Of a DNA stretch of 27,611 bases, positions 5,113 through 12,782 are shown piece by piece. The notes under the pieces are model-generated. The model was not told where the DNA came from and made no database searches. It was given only the letters and a program-made list of their open reading frames with translations. The DNA is from Candidatus Yanofskybacteria bacterium RIFCSPHIGHO2_01_FULL_39_8b (GTDB lineage Bacteria > Patescibacteriota > Minisyncoccia > 2-02-FULL-40-12 > GWA2-44-9): positions 9,876 to 37,486 of the forward strand of contig MGIZ01000020.1 of NCBI GenBank assembly GCA_001794015.1. The letters run 5' to 3'. How positions within the stretch are numbered: position 1 is the stretch's first letter; each line of letters begins with the position of its first letter. Made by a program: the position numbers and the translations under genes.

Positions 5113-7827
5113 ATGAAAAACTGTAAAATAATCGTCACCGTCGGACCGGCTACACATAGTCTAGAATCTTTAACCAAGATGAAGGATTTAGACGTCGACT
5201 TCATAAGAGTCAACATGTCTCATTCTTCAATAGATCATCTGAAAGATTTCATATCCTTATCCAAACAGGCAGGCTTACAATTTATAATTGATACCCAAGG
5301 TTCGCAAATCAGAACCAGTAATCTTGCTAGATCATTTATTGAGCTTAAAGAAGGGCAATATATAAAAATTTTTAATAAGCCGAGGCAGGATAAGAGAAGC
5401 GTCCAACTTTCCCTCACGCCCACCGGCATACTAGAACAGTTAGACCCGGGCGATATTGTTCATGTTGATTTTAATAGTCTGATTCTTAGAGTTAGCGATA
5501 CATCCAGCCTCTCAAGAGGCTATATTCTGGCTCAAGCTATAAGTGACGGCAAGGCAGGCAGTAACAAAGCTGTTGTTATTGATCCGGTATTTAAAAAGAA
5601 TTTTAATTTGCCTCCATTTAGTCCTGTTGACTACAAAGCTATCCGGATTGGTCTTGAAGAAAAGATAAACCACATAGCCGTTTCGTTCGTCAGAAAACCG
5701 GAAGATATCGATCTGGCAAGAAAAATTACAAACAATTCCATGAAAATAATATCCAAAATCGAGTGTATCGATGCTATAAAAAATCTTGAACCGATAATTA
5801 AAAAAACCGACTATATCTTAATAGACCGGGGAGATTTAAGCAAAGAGATGCCCCTTGCAGCAATTCCGATGGCCCAAAAATTAATTTTTGAAAAAGCCAA
5901 GAAATATAAAAAGGGGGTCTTTGTTGCAACTAACCTGCTTGAAACAATGGTTAATAATAAGAAACCGACTCGAGCCGAAATGAATGATATTGCAAATACA
6001 ATCTTAGACGGAGCTGCGGGATTGGCTTTGGCCGCTGAAACGGCAATCGGCAAATACCCGATTGAATCAATTATCGCTCTAAAAAAAGTTGTTAACTACA
6101 CCCAGCAGCCCAAGAAAGATTTACTAATCAATAATCCGCAGATCGTTGCACCTCATGGGGGAAAATTGGTGAACCTAATCCCCGATCAATTACCAAACAT
6201 GGAACATATTTCATCATTAAAAAAAATCGGCCTTGATCCTGAACGCCAAATGGATGTAGAACTTATGGGTACTGGCGTTTATAGTCCTCTGGAAGGATTT
6301 ATGGCCAAAAAAGATTTGGATAGCGTTGCTAACCGAATGAAACTTGCCAATGGCACGATCTGGCCATTACCGATAATACTCGACGTTAGCAAAGAAACCG
6401 CTGATAATTTTAAAATTGGCGAAATAATCGCCCTAACTGATGAAAATGATTCGATCATGGCATTACTGCATCTTGCCCAAAAATATCCCTTTGAGAAAAA
6501 AACAGTAATTAAAAAAATATTCGGCACAAACAATATGAGCCACCCCGGCGTTAAGATAATGAGTGGGATGAATGACTATCTCCTTGGAGGCAAAATAGAA
6601 TTATTAAGAAAAAGGGGGTCAGACACAAGAGAATATGAATTAACGCCAAGCCAAGTCAGAAAATTAATTGAAGAAAAGGGATGGTTGAAAGTAATCGGTT
6701 TTCACACTAGAAATGTCATCCATCGCAGTCATGAATTTATTCAGCTAGAGGCATTAAAAAAAGAGTTTGGAGACGGCTTATTCATTCACCCCGTCATTGG
6801 CAAGAAAAAACCGGGAGACTTTAATGCAAAATATATCATCCAATCCTATGAAACGATGATTAAAAATTTCTATCCCAAAGACAAGGTGGTATTTTCTGTT
6901 TTTCCAAGTTACTCCCGCTATGCCGGACCAAGAGAAGCTCTGTTTACTGCAATCTGCCGAAAGAATTACGGCTGTAGCCATTTCATGGTCGGCCGAGATC
7001 ACGCGGGAGTGGGTAACTTTTATAAACCGACCGCCTCGCATGATATTTTTGATAAATTCCCCGACCTTGGGATAAGGCCGATCAAATTTAATCAAGTCTT
7101 TTATTCCCGAAAATTGAAGAGATATATTCATGAAGGGGATATTCCGAACCATGATGAAAAAGATAAATTTTATATTAGCGGCACCCAGGCAAGAAAAATG
7201 TTTTTAAACGGCAAAAGACCTCCGGATTGGTTTATGCGGCCGGAAATATCTAACTCAATCGCCGCCGCCATAAAGAGGGGCGAGGAAATTTTCGTTAAAG
7301 AAAAACTCCCGGGGAAAATAATCTGGTTTACCGGTTTAAGCGGTTCTGGAAAAAGTACAATTGCGAATAGACTCTCGGAAAAACTTACTGAATTAGGGAA
7401 AAAAGTTTATATTATTGATGGCGATAACATACGAAAAAATATCAGCAAGGATCTCGGATTTGGTCGCGAAGATATACAAGAAAATAATAGAAGAATAGCA
7501 GAATTAGCCAAACAGAAAATAAAAGAATTTGACTTTATTCTAATTCCGATAATATCGCCCTATAGAGAAGACCGCCAAATGGCTAAGTCAATAATCGGCG
7601 ATCAAAAATTTATTGAATTATATGTAAATGCCCCCTTCAACGTTTGCGAAAAAAGAGATGTTAAAGGCTTATATAAAAAATATAAAGATGGCCAATTGGC
7701 ATTACTAATAGGAGCAGCCCAGCAAAACCCCTACGAACCACCGCTAAAGCCGGATATTGAAATTAAAACGTATAAAAATTCAATTAATAAATCTACTAAT
7801 AAAATATTGAGATGGTTAATAAAATAA
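5113..7827 (+). CDS. Trifunctional fusion: pyruvate kinase-like domain, ATP sulfurylase, APS kinase (PAPS synthesis)
   Basis: 904 residues without internal stop. Residues 1-335 match the A and B domains of pyruvate kinase: R32 and N34 in IRVNMSH, DTQGSQIRT at 60-68, K215 and E217 in SKIE, D241 in RGDLS, T273 in ATNLLETM, then KPTRAEMNDIANTILDG. The C-terminal regulatory domain of pyruvate kinase is absent. Residues from 347 (PHGGKLV) to about 730 are ATP sulfurylase, with HTRN 531-534, HRSH 537-540 and GRDHAG 627-632. Residues 735-904 are APS kinase: P-loop GLSGSGKST 741-749, DGD 769-771, RDVKGLY 848-854. The last two domains convert sulfate and ATP to APS and then PAPS in the cytoplasm. The first could regenerate ATP from PEP. 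Several usual pyruvate kinase residues differ (DTKG to DTQG, SGETA to AAETA), so its activity is inferred. It overlaps the sulfotransferase gene. Confidence 0.93.
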   Translation: MKNCKIIVTVGPATHSLESLTKMKDLDVDFIRVNMSHSSIDHLKDFISLSKQAGLQFIIDTQGSQIRTSNLARSFIELKEGQYIKIFNKPRQDKRSVQLSLTPTGILEQLDPGDIVHVDFNSLILRVSDTSSLSRGYILAQAISDGKAGSNKAVVIDPVFKKNFNLPPFSPVDYKAIRIGLEEKINHIAVSFVRKPEDIDLARKITNNSMKIISKIECIDAIKNLEPIIKKTDYILIDRGDLSKEMPLAAIPMAQKLIFEKAKKYKKGVFVATNLLETMVNNKKPTRAEMNDIANTILDGAAGLALAAETAIGKYPIESIIALKKVVNYTQQPKKDLLINNPQIVAPHGGKLVNLIPDQLPNMEHISSLKKIGLDPERQMDVELMGTGVYSPLEGFMAKKDLDSVANRMKLANGTIWPLPIILDVSKETADNFKIGEIIALTDENDSIMALLHLAQKYPFEKKTVIKKIFGTNNMSHPGVKIMSGMNDYLLGGKIELLRKRGSDTREYELTPSQVRKLIEEKGWLKVIGFHTRNVIHRSHEFIQLEALKKEFGDGLFIHPVIGKKKPGDFNAKYIIQSYETMIKNFYPKDKVVFSVFPSYSRYAGPREALFTAICRKNYGCSHFMVGRDHAGVGNFYKPTASHDIFDKFPDLGIRPIKFNQVFYSRKLKRYIHEGDIPNHDEKDKFYISGTQARKMFLNGKRPPDWFMRPEISNSIAAAIKRGEEIFVKEKLPGKIIWFTGLSGSGKSTIANRLSEKLTELGKKVYIIDGDNIRKNISKDLGFGREDIQENNRRIAELAKQKIKEFDFILIPIISPYREDRQMAKSIIGDQKFIELYVNAPFNVCEKRDVKGLYKKYKDGQLALLIGAAQQNPYEPPLKPDIEIKTYKNSINKSTNKILRWLIK

Positions 7828-8765
7828 AAATTGGCACACGTGTTCCTCTGGTTAAAAACCTCTTGATTGTCGAGGGTATTACGCGCGCCGGTAAATTTTT
7901 ATTGGCCAACCTCATTCACGGATTTAAAGACATTGAGCCCATTCAATATTATGGCCTGCCTGAAAATCTTCCTTTTCTTGAAAAATTTGGATTTATAAAC
8001 AGAAGAGCGGCCAAAGAGATATTACAATGCCAGATTGATACACATTGCTATGAAATGCTAATCGGAAGAAATTTTAATCACCGTAAATTCGATAAGTCAT
8101 CAATATATAACAACCCTAGATATAAAGAATTTTTAACCCGTAGCAATGAGCCTGATAGAGAAAAATTGCTTGCAGCGTTTTATAAAAATAATAGTTATAG
8201 CTTTTTTATAATGCATGAGCTAATGCCTCATATTAAAATTTATCTTGATACCTTTTCCGATATAAAGATAGTCAGCATCCAGAGAAGCCCTATTGAACTG
8301 GTCCATTCTTGGTATAAGTGCGGACTAGGAAAAAGATGGGGCAATGACCCAACGTGGTTTCAGATAGCATTAGGAGATAATCAGGGCCCCATTCCCTGGT
8401 ATGCTCATGATTGGACGCACGATTATAGGACACTACCGGAGATAGATAGAGTTATACACTCGATACAAACTCTAGATTATTTATATAAAAAATCATTTAG
8501 TAGGCTATCTTCCCGAGATAAAAACAAAATACTTTTTGTTAGATATGAAAAAATACTTTCATCTCCCCTAAAAGTTATAGATTCAATCAAAAAATTCTTA
8601 AATAAAAATACCCTGCCGGAAATTGGAAAAATCTTAAAGAAAGAAAAGTTGCCTGTAAAAAATTATGGGGCCCAGATATTAAATAAAATTAAAATAATAA
8701 AAAAAATGGCATCTGAAAAATATTTCAAGATTTTAATGGACCTAGAAAATGAATACAACCTTTAA
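7812..8765 (+). CDS. PAPS-dependent sulfotransferase
   Basis: 317 residues. The N-terminal LLIVEGITRAGKFLLANLI (E21-K28 loop) is in the place of the 5'-phosphosulfate-binding loop of sulfotransferases, where a Lys or Arg contacts the sulfuryl group. IVSIQRSPIELVHSWY supplies the 3'-phosphate-binding Arg158 and Ser166 in the family pattern R..P.e...S.Y. The C-terminal part contains ILFVRYEKILSSP, another sulfotransferase-family feature (a strand followed by a Y.d/e-l segment). It should move sulfate from PAPS to a hydroxyl or amine of a glycan intermediate. The start overlaps the preceding PAPS-synthesis gene by 16 bp, which strongly links donor synthesis and transfer. The acceptor sugar is unknown; heptose or the nonulosonic acid are both possible. 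No membrane segment is evident. Confidence 0.82.
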   Translation: MVNKIKIGTRVPLVKNLLIVEGITRAGKFLLANLIHGFKDIEPIQYYGLPENLPFLEKFGFINRRAAKEILQCQIDTHCYEMLIGRNFNHRKFDKSSIYNNPRYKEFLTRSNEPDREKLLAAFYKNNSYSFFIMHELMPHIKIYLDTFSDIKIVSIQRSPIELVHSWYKCGLGKRWGNDPTWFQIALGDNQGPIPWYAHDWTHDYRTLPEIDRVIHSIQTLDYLYKKSFSRLSSRDKNKILFVRYEKILSSPLKVIDSIKKFLNKNTLPEIGKILKKEKLPVKNYGAQILNKIKIIKKMASEKYFKILMDLENEYNL

Positions 8766-9516
8766 AAAAATAAGGATAATCCCTAGACTGGATGTAAAAG
8801 GCTCCAACGTAATAAAGGGCGTCCACCTTGAATGTCTTAAAATTGTTGGTAACCCCCAAGATATGGCGACCAGATATTATAATGAAGGGGCCGATGAAAT
8901 AATTTGTATGGACATTGTGGCCAGCCTATATGGACGTAAAAATTTACTTAACATTATTTCTGAAGCTGCTAAAAATATTTTTATTCCTTTAACGGCTGGC
9001 GGCGGTATCAAATCTATTAAAGACATCAAGAATATTCTCCGGGCCGGAGCCGATAAAGTGGCCATAAATACTTATGCCGTTAAAAATCCGGACTTTATTC
9101 CTAAAGCCGCTAAAGCATTTGGCAGCCAATGTATAGTAGGATCAATTGAGGCTAAACTAATCGAACCCGGCAAATGGGAGGCATTTACTGATAATGGCCG
9201 TGAAAAAACCGGCCTAGACGTGATAAAATGGGCTCAAAGGTTAGAAAAATTAGGCGCAGGAGAATTATTAATAACGTCCGTAGACAAAGAAGGCACCACC
9301 AAAGGTTACGACTTAGAACTTATGAATAAAATTACTCAAGCAGTAAAAATACCGATTATTGCTTGTGGCGGGGCCGGCAGTCCTAAAGATTTTTACAATA
9401 CCGCCACCCTGGGAATAGATGCCATTGCCGCATCCCACGTATTCCATTACCAAAAGCACAATGTTAAAGAAATAAAAAAATATTTAAAAAATAAAAAAAT
9501 CAATGTCCGCACCTAA
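8749..9516 (+). CDS. hisF: HisF-like glycan amidation protein (WbuZ/HisF2 type)
   Basis: 255 residues with the HisF (beta/alpha)8 barrel pattern: IIPRLDVKG with Asp15, TAGGGIKSIKDI, ADKVAINT, GAGELLITSVDKEGT.KGYDLEL and IIACGGAGSPKDF. In histidine synthesis HisF forms imidazole glycerol phosphate with HisH. Here no other his gene is present and a PP-loop amidotransferase lies downstream, as in Pseudomonas aeruginosa hisF2-hisH2-wbpG, where the pair feeds ammonia to a sugar amidotransferase. The position of the second catalytic aspartate of true HisF (VxSIDAK) is Glu134 here (GSIEAK), consistent with a barrel kept for ammonia delivery and not for cyclisation. Overlaps the sulfotransferase by 17 bp and the HisH gene by 14 bp. 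Confidence 0.87.
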   Translation: MNTTFKKIRIIPRLDVKGSNVIKGVHLECLKIVGNPQDMATRYYNEGADEIICMDIVASLYGRKNLLNIISEAAKNIFIPLTAGGGIKSIKDIKNILRAGADKVAINTYAVKNPDFIPKAAKAFGSQCIVGSIEAKLIEPGKWEAFTDNGREKTGLDVIKWAQRLEKLGAGELLITSVDKEGTTKGYDLELMNKITQAVKIPIIACGGAGSPKDFYNTATLGIDAIAASHVFHYQKHNVKEIKKYLKNKKINVRT

Positions 9517-10156
9517 AATTATAATAATTGACTACGGATTCGGAAATTTATTCAGTCTAACTAATGCTTTTAGATTTCTTGGAATCGAGCCAATCGTTAC
9601 CAGCAGTATCTCAAATATCAAAACAGCTGATGCGCTTGTTTTGCCGGGAGTCGGTGCTTTCGACGATGGGATGATGGGACTAAAAAAGAAAAATCTGGTT
9701 AAGCCAATTCTAGACTTTGCCGATTCAGAAAAAAATCTGCTAGGCATATGCTTGGGAATGCAGTTTCTTTTTGACTATAGCGAAGAGTTTGGAAAGCATG
9801 AGGGTTTAAGCTTAATTTCTGGAGCTGTAAAAAGAATACCCGATCCGAAACAAAATAAAAACTACAAAATTCCCAATATTGGCTGGTCAGAATTGAATAA
9901 ATCAAAGCATTTGAAAAGTTGGAAAAACACTGTATTATCATCAAGTAAAGAGGGGGTAGAAATGTATTTTGTCCATTCTTATGTCGCTTTACCAGAAAAC
10001 AAGAAAAACATCTTGGCATCAATAAATTATGGAAGCAATATTATAACAGCGGTGGTACAAAAAAATAACATAACCGGCCTTCAATTCCACCCTGAAAAAA
10101 GCGGTCCCGAGGGCTTAAAAATATTAAAACAATGGGTAATTCAGATTTCCACATAA
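9503..10156 (+). CDS. hisH: HisH-like glutamine amidotransferase (WbuY/HisH2 type)
   Basis: 217 residues, class I glutamine amidotransferase. The nucleophile is Cys83 in GICLGMQFLF, and the His-Glu of the triad are His196 and Glu198 in LQFHPEKSG. The N-terminus IIIIDYGFGNLFSL and the VLPGVGAFDDGM oxyanion segment are typical HisH. It should hydrolyse glutamine to ammonia, which passes through the HisF-like partner. With the PP-loop amidotransferase two genes on, the likely use is formation of an acetamidino or similar amidine group on a sugar. Overlaps on both sides (14 bp and 25 bp) indicate stoichiometric, coupled translation. Confidence 0.88.
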   Translation: MSAPKIIIIDYGFGNLFSLTNAFRFLGIEPIVTSSISNIKTADALVLPGVGAFDDGMMGLKKKNLVKPILDFADSEKNLLGICLGMQFLFDYSEEFGKHEGLSLISGAVKRIPDPKQNKNYKIPNIGWSELNKSKHLKSWKNTVLSSSKEGVEMYFVHSYVALPENKKNILASINYGSNIITAVVQKNNITGLQFHPEKSGPEGLKILKQWVIQIST

Positions 10157-10824
10157 AAAAAGATAAAAATTTTAAACCGAAAGAATTATTTAAAGATATG
10201 GCTGCAATTATACAAAAACGTTTTAAAAATACGGGGGATTTTAGCATTCTCGACATCGGCTGCGCTTCCGGCGAATTACCATTTTATTTAAAAAATAGGT
10301 TTAAAACTGACGATGTGTATGGTTTTGATATTTCTCCTAAATTAATCAAAAACGCCAAAGAACGTTTCGGCGGCTCTAAAATTAATTTTACAGTCGCCAA
10401 CGCGAAAAATTTTAAATTCAACAGGAAATTTGATGTAATAACCGCCGCATCCATCCTCAGCTATTTTGATAATCCTTACGAAATTTTAAATAACATTTTC
10501 AAACATCTAAACAAAAAGGGCCTGATAATAATAACCGGCATTTTCAATGACTGGAATTTAGATGTCAAACTTAAATACAAAATGGATAAAGATAAAAAAT
10601 GGGGAGACAAATCTGTTATAAACCAGTTTTCAACAAAAAGAATAGGCGATTATCTGACAAAAAAGGGATACAAGTATAAATTTTCAGAGCAAATAATGCC
10701 GTTTAAAATCGTCCCCCACAAAGATCACCCGATTAGATCATGGACGATAAACTTAAATGGGAAAAGATTTATGATGAGCGGGCTGCAGTTAGCTTATAAT
10801 ATTAAAATTCTTCAAATATGGTAA
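10132..10824 (+). CDS. Class I SAM-dependent methyltransferase in the amidation block
   Basis: 230 residues. Motif I is ILDIGCASGELPF (residues 39-51), followed by YGFDISPKLIKNAK (motif II acidic residue binding the ribose of SAM), then FDVITAASILSYFDNPYEIL and an LNKKGLIIITGIF strand. The fold is a standard Rossmann methyltransferase; nothing in the sequence names the acceptor. Its location is informative: it begins 25 bp inside hisH and ends 7 bp inside the amidotransferase gene, so it is wedged between partners of one reaction. This suggests it methylates the same sugar, perhaps on the new amidine nitrogen as in N-methylated acetimidoyl legionaminic acid of Legionella pneumophila serogroup 1. 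That link is inference; O-methylation is equally possible biochemically. Confidence 0.82.
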   Translation: MGNSDFHIKKDKNFKPKELFKDMAAIIQKRFKNTGDFSILDIGCASGELPFYLKNRFKTDDVYGFDISPKLIKNAKERFGGSKINFTVANAKNFKFNRKFDVITAASILSYFDNPYEILNNIFKHLNKKGLIIITGIFNDWNLDVKLKYKMDKDKKWGDKSVINQFSTKRIGDYLTKKGYKYKFSEQIMPFKIVPHKDHPIRSWTINLNGKRFMMSGLQLAYNIKILQIW

Positions 10825-12002
10825 AGACTCTAGACAAACAACTTGCACAGCTCCCAAAAGAAGTTATTTTCTGTAAAAAATGTGTTGTCTCAAACCAGCG
10901 ACCAAGAACAGAATTTGATGCCGAAGGCATATGCAATGCCTGCCGTTATGTTGAAGAAAAAAACACAAAAATTGATTGGGCCAAGAGAGAAAAAGAGTTA
11001 ATTAAACTTCTGAACAAGCATCGCTCCCAAGATGGCAGTTATGACGTTGTTGTCCCATCTAGCGGAGGAAAAGACAGCGGCATCGTGGCTCACCAACTGA
11101 AAACCAAATACGGTATGCACCCTTTAACTGTAACTTGGGCGCCGTTTTTATACACCGACATTGGGTGGAAAAATTATTTAAATTTTAAAGATTCTGGTTT
11201 TGATAATGTTTTATTTTACCCCAATGGTAAAATATACAGAAAGCTGGCCAGAATTGCTTTTGAATTAAAGGGTGATGCCTGGGAACCGTTCGGCTGGGGA
11301 CAAAAATGTTACCCTTTTCATATTGCCGTCAGATTTAAAATTCCTTTAATTTTCTACGGAGAAAACGGCGAAGTAGAATATGGCGGATCTATGCAAAATA
11401 AGAATAAGTCCCATGAATCACCCAGAGATTGGGAAAAGTTATATTACAAAGGATCTGGAGTAGATGCGCTTGTTAAAGAGGGCTTAAAGATGGGAATCCT
11501 GACGAAAGAGGACCTTAAAGAAAGTAATTTCTCCATATTTAAATCTCCTCCATTTGCCCAAATAGAAAAACTTGGGACAGAGATGCATTGGTGGTCCTAT
11601 TATCACAAATGGATTCCCCAGGAAAATTATTATTATTCGGCAGAGCACACCGGATTTGAAGCTAACCCCGAAGGAAGATCTGAAGGCACATATTCAAAGT
11701 ATGCCAGCCTTGATGATAAAACCGACGGGTTCCATTGGTATCTGGGCTATATCAAATTCGGCCTCGGAAGAGCTTCCCGTGACGCTCAAATGGAAATCCG
11801 GAGCGGACATATTACACGTGAAGAAGCTATTTCTTTAGTAAAAAGATATGATGGAGAATTTCCAAAACAGTATTTTAAAGAATTCCTTCAATATCTTGGC
11901 ATAACTGAAAAGCATTTCTGGGAAGTAATCGAAAGGTACAGAAGTCCCCACCTCTGGAAAAAAGTTAATGGAAGGTGGCAATTAAAATTTAAAGTAAAAT
12001 GA
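10818..12002 (+). CDS. N-acetyl sugar amidotransferase, PP-loop (WbpG/WbuX/PseA family)
   Basis: 394 residues. Starts with a CxxC...CxxC segment (FCKKCVVSNQRP and GICNACR) typical of the family's N-terminal zinc-binding region. The ATP pyrophosphatase loop PSSGGKDS lies at 80-87 (Ser-Gly-Gly-Lys-Asp-Ser), followed by HPLTVTWAP. Further family blocks are FYGENGEVEYGG and the tryptophan- and tyrosine-rich region near HWWSYYHKWIPQENYYY. Family members activate an acetamido carbonyl with ATP and replace oxygen by ammonia, giving an acetamidino group; P. aeruginosa WbpG and Campylobacter PseA are the characterised examples. Ammonia would come from the HisH/HisF-like pair just upstream. Its ATG-overlap (4 bp) with the CMP-sugar synthetase ties amidation to the nonulosonic acid pathway. 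Confidence 0.9.
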   Translation: MVKTLDKQLAQLPKEVIFCKKCVVSNQRPRTEFDAEGICNACRYVEEKNTKIDWAKREKELIKLLNKHRSQDGSYDVVVPSSGGKDSGIVAHQLKTKYGMHPLTVTWAPFLYTDIGWKNYLNFKDSGFDNVLFYPNGKIYRKLARIAFELKGDAWEPFGWGQKCYPFHIAVRFKIPLIFYGENGEVEYGGSMQNKNKSHESPRDWEKLYYKGSGVDALVKEGLKMGILTKEDLKESNFSIFKSPPFAQIEKLGTEMHWWSYYHKWIPQENYYYSAEHTGFEANPEGRSEGTYSKYASLDDKTDGFHWYLGYIKFGLGRASRDAQMEIRSGHITREEAISLVKRYDGEFPKQYFKEFLQYLGITEKHFWEVIERYRSPHLWKKVNGRWQLKFKVK

Positions 12003-12727
12003 AAAAACAAAAACCGATAATCCTCGCTTACATACCCGCTCGCGGAGGATCAAAAAGAATCCCTGGGAAAAATTTCAAAAAATTCGTAAATAAACCTCTG
12101 ATCGCCCATGCTGTTGAACAAGCGCTTTCATGGCCACATACCGACCGGCTGATCGTTGATACGGATTCACCCAAAATAGCAAAAATAGCAAAAAAATATG
12201 GAGCCGAAGTCCCCTTTTTGAGACCGGCCGAATTAGCCCAAGACAAATCCATGGCAATTGATACAATCTTATACACCCTGAATCGCCTCGAGAAAGAACA
12301 AAATTACAAACCTACCCACCTGTTAATGCTGCAAGCCACATCTCCCCTACGTGAGCTTAAAGACATAGATGCCTGTTGGAAAATGATGAAAGAAACAGAT
12401 GCCACTACGGTTTTAACCGTTTGCTCAACTCATCCCCGCCTTTACCACATGAACGATAAAAATGACATTATTCTAGTAAATGGCCATGAAGGAATGTCAA
12501 CAAATATGCAGGCTTGGTCTCCGGCATATCTGCTAAACGGCTGTTTTGTTTATATAATAGATATTGCAACTTTGAAGAAAGAAAGGCGAGTGATAACTAC
12601 CAAAACTAAAGCTGTTGTCTGTCCAAAATGGCGATCGATTGACTTAGATACTCCCGAAGAATGGGTGATGGCAGAAATTTTATATAGAAATAAAAAGAAA
12701 TTAGAAAAAGAAATTAAATCAATTTAA
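11999..12727 (+). CDS. neuA: CMP-nonulosonic acid synthetase (acylneuraminate cytidylyltransferase)
   Basis: 242 residues. The nucleotide-binding signature IPARGGSKRIPGKN occupies residues 12-25 and is followed by DRLIVDTDSPKIAKIAKKYGAEVPFLRPAELAQDKS and LLMLQATSPLR, all standard for CMP-sialic, CMP-legionaminic and CMP-pseudaminic acid synthetases. The C-terminal IDLDTPEEWVMAE supplies the second acidic metal ligand region. It transfers CMP from CTP to the anomeric hydroxyl of the keto-sugar acid, forming the donor for glycosyltransferases. The family cannot distinguish Neu, Leg and Pse substrates by eye; the neighbouring epimerase and dehydratase favour a legionaminic-type acid (LegF role). 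Overlap ATGA with the upstream gene; the following gap carries a double palindrome. Confidence 0.92.
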   Translation: MKKQKPIILAYIPARGGSKRIPGKNFKKFVNKPLIAHAVEQALSWPHTDRLIVDTDSPKIAKIAKKYGAEVPFLRPAELAQDKSMAIDTILYTLNRLEKEQNYKPTHLLMLQATSPLRELKDIDACWKMMKETDATTVLTVCSTHPRLYHMNDKNDIILVNGHEGMSTNMQAWSPAYLLNGCFVYIIDIATLKKERRVITTKTKAVVCPKWRSIDLDTPEEWVMAEILYRNKKKLEKEIKSI

Positions 12728-12742
12728 TTTAAACAAATTATT

Positions 12743-12773
12743 GACATCAGATGTCTTTTAGACATCAGATGTC
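12743..12773. repeat. Two tandem copies of a 13-bp palindrome between neuA and the oxidoreductase gene
   Basis: GACATCAGATGTC occurs at 12743-12755 and again, identical, at 12761-12773, with TTTTA between. Each copy is a perfect 6-bp inverted repeat around a central A. The pair also forms a larger 15-bp inverted repeat with a single central mismatch (TTGACATC...GATGTCAA). It fills most of the 55-bp gap and ends 9 bp before the next ATG. There is no T-tract after it, so it does not look like an ordinary terminator. Confidence 0.75.
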
Positions 12774-12782
12774 AAAGAATTA

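Noticed and set aside
5113..6120. A separate pyruvate kinase gene adjacent to ATP sulfurylase
   Set aside because: No stop codon separates the two, and the frame is continuous through the join near residues 335-347; no ATG with a ribosome site lies at the join.
8749..10156. Histidine biosynthesis genes hisF and hisH
   Set aside because: No other his genes nearby, catalytic Asp changed to Glu in the HisF-like protein, and a WbpG/WbuX-type amidotransferase downstream; a glycan amidation role fits better.
11572..11838. An 88-codon open frame on the plus strand inside the amidotransferase gene
   Set aside because: It lies wholly within a gene with clear family motifs in another frame and its translation shows no recognisable features.
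12743..12773. CRISPR-like repeat (two identical 13-mers)
   Set aside because: Only two copies with a 5-bp spacer; far too short and few for a CRISPR array. A palindromic regulatory site is more fitting.
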